From assembly GCF_016900315.1 (NCBI RefSeq), contig NZ_JACSNQ010000019.1, positions 1 through 37,392 of the forward strand: a stretch of 37,392 nt of DNA, given 5' to 3'. Shown piece by piece: positions 31,563-37,392 of this stretch (positions are counted from its first letter, which is position 1; every line of letters begins with the position of its first letter). A program made the translations under genes and the position numbers. This DNA comes from Olsenella profusa. GTDB taxonomy: Bacteria > Actinomycetota > Coriobacteriia > Coriobacteriales > Atopobiaceae. The notes under the pieces were generated by a model. It searched no databases and had not been told where the DNA came from. It saw only the letters and a program-made list of their open reading frames with translations.

Positions 31563-33788
31563 CTACTTGCCGAAGGTGTCGCGGTCGGGCGCGATGGCGC
31601 GCATCGCGTCGATGGTGCGCGAGAAGAGCTCGTCGAGCTCCCAGCCGCAGAGCTCGGCGCCCTTGCGGATGACGTCGCGGTCGCACCCGGCGGCGAAGCG
31701 CTTGTCCTTGAACTTCTTCTTGAGTGACTTCACCTCGAAGTCCATCACGGACTTGCTCGGCCGCATGATGACGGCCGCGCCGATGAGACCCGTCAGCTCG
31801 TCCACGGCAAAGAGCACCTTCTCCATCGGCAGCTCGGGCGCCGGCAGGTCGGGGTTGTTGTCCGAGTTGTGGGACTGGATGGCGTGGATCAGCTCCTCGG
31901 AGCCGCCGGCCGCGCGCAGCCACTCGGCAGCGTAGGTGGTGTGGCCCGTCGGGTCGTCGCCGCGCTCCTCCCAGTCGAGGTCGTGCAGGATGCCCACGAC
32001 CTCCCAGAAGTCGGCGTTGTCGGGATCCATCTCAAGGGCAAACTGGCGCAGCACGCCGCCCACCGTGCAGCCGTGCTCCAGGTGGAACTCCTCCTTGTTG
32101 TGCTCGGCGAGAAGGGCCAGCGCCTCGTCGCGCGTGAGCCCCGCGTCGAGCGCGGCCGGCCCCGTCGTGGCGCCCGAGCCAGCGGAGACCTTCTCGGCGT
32201 CCGCGGCGATGGCGTCCACCGAGGCGGCGGCGTTGTCCGTCACCACGCCCGCCACCTGGGCCTGAATGTCGGCGTGGGTGATGGTCTCGGGCTTCATGGC
32301 CGGGAAGAGCAGCACGTCGCGGATAGCCGGCTGGTCGCAGAAGAGCATGATCATGCGGTCGATGCCGTAGCCGATGCCGCCCGCCGGGGGCATACCGTAC
32401 TCGAGGGCGCGCACGTAGTCGTAGTCGTAGCCCATGGCCTCGTCGTCGCCCATACCCTTGGCGGCCACCTGCTCGGCAAAGCGGCCCGCCTGGTCGACGG
32501 GGTCGTTGAGCTCGGAGAAGGCGTTGGCGTACTCGTGGCCGGCGATGACCAGCTCAAAGCGGTCGGTAAGGCGCGGGTCCTCCTCCTTGCGCTTGGAGAG
32601 CGGGCTCACCTCCTCCGGGTAGTCGCAGACGAAGGTGGGGTTGACGATGGTCTTCTCGCCAAGCTCGTCGTAGAGCTCAAAGAGGAGCTTGCCGGCACCC
32701 CAGGAGGGCTGCACCTCGATGCCGTTCTTCTCGCAGAGCTCGCGCAGGTGCTCCACCGGGGTGTCCATGTCCACGTGCTCGCCCACGCACGCGGAGGCGA
32801 TCTCGGAGAGCGGGCGGCTGGCCCACTCGCCGGACATGTCGATCTGCTGGCCCTGGTAGGTGATGACCTCGTGGCCCTCCTCGCAGCCGCAGACCTCGCG
32901 CGCGATAGTCTTGAAGAGGCCCTCGGAGAGGCGCTTCATGCCCTCGAGGTCGGAGTAGGCGCAGTAGGCCTCCATCGAGGTGAACTCGGGGTTGTGCGTG
33001 AGGTCCATGCCCTCGTTGCGGAACTGGCGGCCGATCTCGAAGACGCGCTCCATGCCGCCCACAATGAGGCGCTTGAGCGGCAGCTCGGTGGCGATGCGCA
33101 GGTAGAAGTCGCGGTCAAGGGCGTTGAAGTGGGTCACGAACGGCTTGGCGTTGGCGCCGCCGAGAATGGCATGCATCATCGGCGTCTCCACCTCCATGTA
33201 GCCGTCGGCCTCCATGTAGCGGCGAATCAGGGAGATGATCTGGCTGCGCTTGCGGAAGACGTCGCGGACCTCGGGATTCATGATGAGGTCGACGTAGCGC
33301 TGGCGGTAGCGGACCTCGCGGTCGGTGAGTCCGTGGAACTTCTCGGGCAGCGGGCGCAGCGCCTTGGAGAGCACCGTCAGCGAGGTCGGCGAGACGGACA
33401 GCTGGCCGCGGCGCGTGCGCAGGACGGTGCCGGTGGCGCCGAGGATGTCGCCCAGGTCGAGCTGGGAGAGCAGCTCCCAGCCCCTCTCGCCGAGCACGTC
33501 GTGGCGGCAGAAGAGCTGGATGGAGCCCGTCACGTCCTCGAGCACGATGAAGGCGGCCTTGCCCTGCTTGCGCAGGGCGCGGATACGACCGGCGACGCTC
33601 GCCACGTCCTCGGTGTCGCTCCCGTCGGGCAGCTCGACATAGCGCTCCTCGAGCTCGGCGGCGTGCGCGGTGACCTCGGAGTGGATGGGGTAGGGGTTCA
33701 CGCCCGCGTCGAGAAGCGCCTGGCGGCGGGCGCGGCGCATCGTGCGCTCGTCGGTCGCCGCGGCCCCCTGGGCGGTGGTTTGTGCCAT
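31563..33788 (-). CDS. lysS: Lysyl-tRNA synthetase (class II) fused to a C-terminal HD-domain hydrolase
   Basis: The 741-residue product is far longer than the usual 490-510. Residues 1 to about 496 are a complete LysRS: OB-fold anticodon domain, FRNEGMDLTHNPEFTSMEAY (motif 2) and GIGYGIDRMIMLFCD (motif 3). After an Ala-rich linker of some 55 residues comes an HD domain with His572, His602-Asp603 (GILHDLDWEE) and Asp663 (FAVDELTGLIGAAVIMRPSK), resembling standalone HD/HDIG proteins of about 190 residues in Firmicutes. The ATG at 33788 (MAQTTAQGAAATDERTM) has AGGAG upstream. The frame runs through unbroken. It follows greA. The HD domain's substrate is unknown. Confidence 0.95.
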   Translation of the reverse strand: MAQTTAQGAAATDERTMRRARRQALLDAGVNPYPIHSEVTAHAAELEERYVELPDGSDTEDVASVAGRIRALRKQGKAAFIVLEDVTGSIQLFCRHDVLGERGWELLSQLDLGDILGATGTVLRTRRGQLSVSPTSLTVLSKALRPLPEKFHGLTDREVRYRQRYVDLIMNPEVRDVFRKRSQIISLIRRYMEADGYMEVETPMMHAILGGANAKPFVTHFNALDRDFYLRIATELPLKRLIVGGMERVFEIGRQFRNEGMDLTHNPEFTSMEAYCAYSDLEGMKRLSEGLFKTIAREVCGCEEGHEVITYQGQQIDMSGEWASRPLSEIASACVGEHVDMDTPVEHLRELCEKNGIEVQPSWGAGKLLFELYDELGEKTIVNPTFVCDYPEEVSPLSKRKEEDPRLTDRFELVIAGHEYANAFSELNDPVDQAGRFAEQVAAKGMGDDEAMGYDYDYVRALEYGMPPAGGIGYGIDRMIMLFCDQPAIRDVLLFPAMKPETITHADIQAQVAGVVTDNAAASVDAIAADAEKVSAGSGATTGPAALDAGLTRDEALALLAEHNKEEFHLEHGCTVGGVLRQFALEMDPDNADFWEVVGILHDLDWEERGDDPTGHTTYAAEWLRAAGGSEELIHAIQSHNSDNNPDLPAPELPMEKVLFAVDELTGLIGAAVIMRPSKSVMDFEVKSLKKKFKDKRFAAGCDRDVIRKGAELCGWELDELFSRTIDAMRAIAPDRDTFGK

Positions 33789-33812
33789 GGTTGCTCCTGT
33801 CTTCTCACAGAT

Positions 33813-33848
33813 GCGCCCCGTACCTGCTGGCATGCAGACACGGGGCGC
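33813..33848 (-). terminator. Hairpin between greA and lysS
   Basis: GCGCCCCGT (33813-33821) pairs with ACGGGGCGC (33840-33848), with an inner CTGC/GCAG pair. No U-tract follows, so it may only attenuate transcription from greA into lysS. Confidence 0.5.
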
Positions 33849-33878
33849 CTCGCTTGCTTTGGATAAGGAAGTCCAGTC

Positions 33879-34358
33879 CTAGCGGGAGATCCCCGTAATG
33901 GTGTACTTCCTCGCTTTGCCGGAGGGCGCGACGACCTCGATCTCGTCACCCTTCTTGTGGCCCACCAGGGCGCTGCCCACGGGGGACTCGTTGGAGATCT
34001 TGTGCTCGAGGGAATTGGTCTCGGTGGTGCCCACGATGGTGAACGTGGACTTCTTGCCCTTCTCGTCCTCAAGCTCCACGGTGGTCCCGATGGAGACCGT
34101 GAGGTTGCGGCCGCTGCCGGCCTCCACGATGACCGCCTGGGAGAGGATCTGGCGAATCTCGTTGATGCGCGCGGCGTTGCGCGCCTCCTCCTCCTTGGCG
34201 GCGTCGTACTCGGAGTTCTCGGAGAGGTCGCCGAAGCCGCGGGCCTCCTTGATGCGCTCGACGATCTCCTCGTGCTTCTCGCCCTCGCGCAGGGCCAGCT
34301 CGTCGACAAGGCGCTGGCGGCCCTCGGGGGTGAGCTCGATCTTCTTGGCGTTGTCCAT
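33879..34358 (-). CDS. greA: Transcription elongation factor GreA
   Basis: GreA enters the polymerase secondary channel and stimulates cleavage of backtracked RNA. The 159-residue product has the N-terminal coiled coil with the acidic tip FGDLSENSEYDAAKEE (the conserved Asp and Glu are present) and the C-terminal FKBP-like domain ending SGKARKYTITGISR. The ATG at 34358 has AGGAG upstream. It follows tatA by 44 bases and precedes lysS, an order also found in other Gram-positives. Confidence 0.97.
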   Translation of the reverse strand: MDNAKKIELTPEGRQRLVDELALREGEKHEEIVERIKEARGFGDLSENSEYDAAKEEEARNAARINEIRQILSQAVIVEAGSGRNLTVSIGTTVELEDEKGKKSTFTIVGTTETNSLEHKISNESPVGSALVGHKKGDEIEVVAPSGKARKYTITGISR

Positions 34359-34402
34359 GTGCTGCTCCTACCTAAACGTGCTGCTCTGACTGCTGCGAAC
34401 CA

Positions 34403-34729
34403 CTAGTTGAGCTTGTTGCCGCACTTGGAGCAGAACTCGGCGTCGGCGGCGTTCTTGGCGCCGCACTTGGAGCAGAAGATAGCGTCGGAAGAGGCCTCCT
34501 CGGGGGCGTCGGCGTCATCCTCGTCCTCGATGACCTCGACGTCGTCATGGGACTCGATGGGGCTGTCGGACTTCTCGTCCTTGTCGTCGCCCTCCTCCAT
34601 GCCCTCGCGGACGTTCTTCACGGTCTTGCCGAGGGCGGAGCCGATCTTGGGCAGGTTCTTGGGCCCGAAGATCAGCAGGATGACAACAACGATGACGACG
34701 AGCTCAAGCGGGCCCAATCCTAAAATCAT
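34403..34729 (-). CDS. tatA: TatA/E-type twin-arginine translocase subunit with C-terminal zinc ribbon
   Basis: TatA forms the pore-like oligomer for export of folded proteins. The 108-residue product has one N-terminal membrane helix (LGPLELVVIVVVILLIFGPK), the conserved FGPKNLPKIG hinge and amphipathic GKTVKNVREG helix, then an acidic tail. Unusually, the last 26 residues form a double CxxC zinc ribbon: FCSKCGAKN and FCSKCGNKLN. The ATG at 34729 has GGAAGG upstream. No tatC is in the window. Whether it acts as TatA, TatB or only as a TatA-like anchor is unknown. Confidence 0.88.
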   Translation of the reverse strand: MILGLGPLELVVIVVVILLIFGPKNLPKIGSALGKTVKNVREGMEEGDDKDEKSDSPIESHDDVEVIEDEDDADAPEEASSDAIFCSKCGAKNAADAEFCSKCGNKLN

Positions 34730-34791
34730 GGTGAAGTGTCCTTCCGATGCGATGTCTCAAGCTGGGCCCGAGGCCCAATACAGCATCAGCT

Positions 34792-34821
34792 AGTATAGCC
34801 GAGGTTATGCGCACCTCACAA
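34792..34821 (-). promoter_or_regulatory. Candidate promoter of tatA-greA-lysS
   Basis: TTGTGA (34816-34821) is 18 bases from TATACT (34792-34797) on the minus strand, about 63 bases before tatA. A TGGGCC/GGCCCA hairpin lies in the leader near 34764-34778. Confidence 0.55.
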
Positions 34822-34894
34822 TCTCTAAACGTCTCCAAACGCGAGAAGTTCGGCGCCCCGGACGCCGCGACTCGCCCGAGCCCGGGAGGAACCC

Positions 34895-35743
34895 TTGAGG
34901 GAGCTCGTCATCGGCCTTGTTGTCCTGACCGTCGTCTGTACCGCCGTGCTGGCCGCGCTGCCGTGGCTGCTGCGCCGACGCGGCGTGGACATGCTGCGGA
35001 CGAAGTTCGGCATCACGCTCGTATTTGACTCGGAGGACCTCGACCACACGCCCGTACGCCTGCTCAACGTCAACGGCACCTTCCAGAGCGCCTGCTACGT
35101 GCCCGAGGACCTGCGCTTCGAGCTGGCGTGCGTGTACCACCGCGAGATGGCCGCCGTCATCGAGAGGCTCGTCGCGGCACGCGGGGCCAGCCGGGAGCGG
35201 CCGCTGCGCGTGATGGTCATGGGAGGGGGCGGCTACTCGCTGCCCAAGTACCTGGCCGCGTTCGTCCCGGCGGTGCGGACGGACGTGGTGGAGGTGGACC
35301 CCGCAATCACCCAGCTGGCGCGCGAGCGCTTCTTCCTCGACGAGTGCCTCGAGAGGACGGGCGCCGAGAAGGACGGGCGGCTGCGCCTGGTGACCGGCGA
35401 CGCGTGGGCGTTCCTGCACGCAGCCGAGGACCCCTACGACGTGATCGTGAACGACGCGTTCTCCGGGAACCGGCCGCTCGGCCCGCTTGAAACCGACGAG
35501 GGCGCGCGCGTGATCCGCGAGCACCTGGCCGCGGGCGGCGTCTACCTGGCCAACGTGCGCTGCGCGTGCACCGGGCGCCGGTCGCGGCCGCTGCGCGAGG
35601 TCGAGGAGGCCTTCGGGCGCGAGTTCGCCCACGTCTGGTACGTGCCCGAGTGGCCGGACGAGCCGGAGAAGCCCGGCAACAACGCGCTAGTGGCCACCGA
35701 CGCGACGCTGGCGATGCCGGAGGGCGCCGTCACGGTACGGTAG
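34895..35743 (+). CDS. Membrane-anchored spermidine-synthase-like (Rossmann methyltransferase-fold) protein
   Basis: The 282-residue protein has an N-terminal membrane helix (residues about 5-26, VIGLVVLTVVCTAVLAALPW followed by RRR), then a SpeE-like Rossmann domain: VMVMGGGGYSLPKYLA near residue 107, DVVEVDP as the acidic ribose-binding strand near 130, GDAW and NDAFSG near 190. It lacks the N-terminal strand domain of true spermidine synthases, so it is best called SpeE-like with unknown substrate. The start is TTG at 34895 with GGAGG upstream. It is divergent from tatA and ends before array A. Confidence 0.8.
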   Translation: MRELVIGLVVLTVVCTAVLAALPWLLRRRGVDMLRTKFGITLVFDSEDLDHTPVRLLNVNGTFQSACYVPEDLRFELACVYHREMAAVIERLVAARGASRERPLRVMVMGGGGYSLPKYLAAFVPAVRTDVVEVDPAITQLARERFFLDECLERTGAEKDGRLRLVTGDAWAFLHAAEDPYDVIVNDAFSGNRPLGPLETDEGARVIREHLAAGGVYLANVRCACTGRRSRPLREVEEAFGREFAHVWYVPEWPDEPEKPGNNALVATDATLAMPEGAVTVR

Positions 35744-35821
35744 GGCGCGGGGCGCGGGGCTCGGGCGCTGGAGTGCTGGGCAGTGCGGGCCGCGGGCCAG
35801 GCATGCCCTTCGAAGCGGCCT

Positions 35822-36023
35822 TCATACGCCAGGTGCACCCGCCGGGGGCCTCCCATGCGTTAGGTGCCCCCGTCTGAGCTGTTCTCATACGCCAGGTGCA
35901 CCCGCAAGCAATCTCCCATGCGCTAAGTGCACCCGGGATTGCGGCATTTTGACGTCAAGTGCACCCAAATCTAGGGATTTTGCGTCAAGTGCACCGAGGT
36001 CTCGGTGCACTTGGGGAGTGCAC
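35822..36023 (+). repeat. GTGCAC-box array A, preceded by a 63-base-period duplication
   Basis: Seven perfect GTGCAC words at 35833, 35896, 35927, 35959, 35989, 36005 and 36018, plus GTGCCC at 35864. The last five have spacings 32-30-16-13, as in B and C. Upstream, about 51 bases starting TCATACGCCAGGTGCACCCG are duplicated at 35822 and 35885. Boxes at 35989 and 36005 lie in an 11-base hairpin AAGTGCACCGA/TCGGTGCACTT. The rest of the 440-base spacer is GC-rich without a recognisable gene. Confidence 0.9.
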
Positions 36024-36183
36024 TTAAGCATGCGGGGCGGTCGGACGCGCCTACGGAGCGCACGTGCGGGGCTCGTCGGACAACCGGGTACACCTGCGCG
36101 GCACACCCGGGGAGTGGCGCCCCAAGAGGCGCACGTGCGCGTGGCGCGGGCGAGAAGGACGTCGGACCGCCACCCCACCGCGC

Positions 36184-37326
36184 CTACCCGAGTCGCCCGC
36201 CGAGTGCGAGTAGCGAGAAGAGCCGGTCGGCCGCGAGCGCGTAGAGCTCCGCGGCGCGCTCGAGCGCCTCGTCGAGCGGCATGGCGTCGATGGCCGTGGG
36301 CACCACCGCGTCCAGGCCCGGCAGGCCCGTCGCGCCGACGTCCATACCCCCGACCACGGCCACGCAGGGCACCCCCACCGCGGCGCACGCCGCCGCCACG
36401 CCGGCCACGACCTTGCCGCGCGCGGTCTGCGCGTCGGCGTGACCCTCGCCCGTGACGCAGAGGTCCGTCCGCGCGAGCCGTGCCGAGAAGCCCGTGAGCT
36501 CGAGCACGCGCGACACCCCGCTCTCGACCTGCGCGCCGAGAAACGCCATGCAGCCCGCGGCGAGCCCGCCGGCCGCGCCCGCCCCCGGGGCGTCGAAGTC
36601 GCGCCCGAACGTCACCTGGAGCACGCGCGCATACGAGCGCATCCCCGCGTCGAGCGCCGCCACTATCTCGGGCGTGGCGCCCTTCTGCGGGCCGAAGACC
36701 ACGCTCGCCCCGTCCGGCCCGGTCAGCGGGTTGTCCACGTCGCACATCAGGTGGAAGGAGGCCTCCCCCACGCGCGGGTCCAGGCCGGAGAGGTCAAGCG
36801 TCGCCACACGTGCGAGGTCCTCCCCACGCCCGGCGAGCTCGCGGCCGCCCGCGTCCAGCAGGCGCACACCGAGCGCCCGCGCAAGGCCCAGCCCACCGTC
36901 GTTGGTGGCGCTGCCGCCCAGGGCTATCGTCACGTCCCGCGAGCCGGCGTCGAGCGCGGCGCGCACGAGCTCGCCGGTTCCGAAGGTGCTCGTAAGCAGC
37001 GGGTTCTTCTCGCCGGGCGAAAGCAGCGGCAGGCCGGAGGCGGCCGCCATCTCCACGACGGCGCACCCGCCGGGAAGCAGGGCGTACGCCGCCTCGACGG
37101 GACGGCCCAGCGGGTCGCTTGCGCGCACGCGTCGCAGCTCCCCGCCGCAGGCTTCCACGAGCGCGGCCGCCGTGCCCTCGCCGCCGTCGGCCATCGGGAC
37201 GGTCTCGCACGCGCAGCTCGGGAAGTGCCGGTGCGCGGCCTCCCCCAGCAGGCGCGCGGTGTCCGCGGAGGTGAGCGTGCCCTTGAGCGAGTCGGACGCA
37301 AAGAGGAAGCGCGGCGCTGCCGTCAT
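36184..37326 (-). CDS. Glycerate kinase (GlxK/GarK family)
   Basis: This enzyme phosphorylates D-glycerate, probably at position 2 as in the GarK/GlxK family. The product is 380 residues, the usual length. Motifs are SDSLKGTLTS near residue 11, MADGGEGT near 45, SPGEKNPLLTSTFGTGEL near 103, GGSATNDGGLGLARALG near 136 and TGEGHADAQTARGK near 290. The ATG at 37326 has GGGAGG upstream. It is transcribed alone, away from other sugar-acid genes, so its physiological source of glycerate is not shown here. A TATACT (37358-37363) is a possible -10 box. Confidence 0.92.
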   Translation of the reverse strand: MTAAPRFLFASDSLKGTLTSADTARLLGEAAHRHFPSCACETVPMADGGEGTAAALVEACGGELRRVRASDPLGRPVEAAYALLPGGCAVVEMAAASGLPLLSPGEKNPLLTSTFGTGELVRAALDAGSRDVTIALGGSATNDGGLGLARALGVRLLDAGGRELAGRGEDLARVATLDLSGLDPRVGEASFHLMCDVDNPLTGPDGASVVFGPQKGATPEIVAALDAGMRSYARVLQVTFGRDFDAPGAGAAGGLAAGCMAFLGAQVESGVSRVLELTGFSARLARTDLCVTGEGHADAQTARGKVVAGVAAACAAVGVPCVAVVGGMDVGATGLPGLDAVVPTAIDAMPLDEALERAAELYALAADRLFSLLALGGRLG

Positions 37327-37357
37327 GGTGCCTCCCGTCGACGAGGTCGTTTCAGAC

Positions 37358-37363
37358 AGTATA
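37358..37363 (-). promoter_or_regulatory. Candidate -10 box of the glycerate kinase gene
   Basis: TATACT on the minus strand lies 32 bases before the start codon. No -35 consensus is seen in the GC-rich sequence upstream. Confidence 0.4.
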
Positions 37364-37392
37364 GGGGCGCGGGGGCAGCGCCGCGCTTCCTC

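Noticed and set aside
34895-35743. True spermidine synthase
   Set aside because: There is an N-terminal membrane helix and no N-terminal beta domain of SpeE. No polyamine genes are adjacent, so only SpeE-like is supported.
29754-36023. GTGCAC arrays as a CRISPR array
   Set aside because: The shared word is only 6-10 bases, spacings differ within an array (13 to 38), and the sequence between boxes is conserved between loci, the opposite of unique spacers. No cas gene is present.
36030-36183. Further GTGCAC boxes downstream of array A (GTACAC, GCACAC, GCACGTGC words)
   Set aside because: They do not keep the 32-30-16-13 spacing and are expected in GC-rich sequence of this kind.

Overview
The window is a high-GC chromosomal segment made almost entirely of core genes. 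Nearly all of them lie on the minus strand. The gene set and order suggest a member of the Coriobacteriia, probably near Olsenella/Atopobium (inference from GC content, FabK-type lipid synthesis, actinobacterial-style RNA polymerase inserts and a LysRS-HD fusion; no search was run).

Layout, left to right. (1) 1-5508: a type II fatty-acid operon read right to left: fabH, acpP, fabK, fabD, fabG, fabF and the 5' end of accB. It is divergent from birA, which biotinylates the AccB product. (2) 6776-21361: the transcription/translation superoperon region. It holds rpoC and rpoB with their own promoter, rplL and rplJ behind an L10 leader, rplA, rplK, nusG, secE, tRNA-Trp, rpmG, and a tRNA-Tyr/Thr/Met-tuf unit, plus a separate tRNA-Thr(UGU). 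(3) 21464-29578: a YacP/Rae1-like NYN nuclease, rlmB, cysS, ispF, ispD, disA and clpC, closely following the Bacillus clpC-disA-ispDF-cysS-rlmB-yacP block but without ctsR/mcsAB, radA, mrnC or sigH in it. (4) 29579-31562: an island between clpC and lysS with a plus-strand DUF559/Vsr-like endonuclease gene bounded by two outward-pointing arrays of GTGCAC boxes. (5) 31563-34729: lysS fused to an HD hydrolase domain, greA, and a TatA with a C-terminal zinc ribbon. (6) 34895-37326: a membrane-anchored spermidine-synthase-like protein, a third GTGCAC array, and a glycerate kinase.

The strongest unexplained signal is the GTGCAC family. At three intergenic sites five perfect GTGCAC words occur at identical offsets (0, 32, 62, 78, 91 bases), with similar sequence between them and a hairpin joining boxes 3 and 4 that differs by paired changes. 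Two copies flank the endonuclease gene in inverted, outward orientation, exactly where clpC-lysS synteny is interrupted. This looks like a mobile or regulatory element family, perhaps tied to that nuclease.

Other unusual points are an alpha-CTD-like domain near the C-terminus of RpoC, an 8-residue enlargement and complete rewrite of the normally invariant fork loop 2 segment of RpoB, the LysRS-HD and TatA-zinc-ribbon fusions, and a second intergenic repeat family built on a 21-base GTTAGGAA...GCATCTT element.
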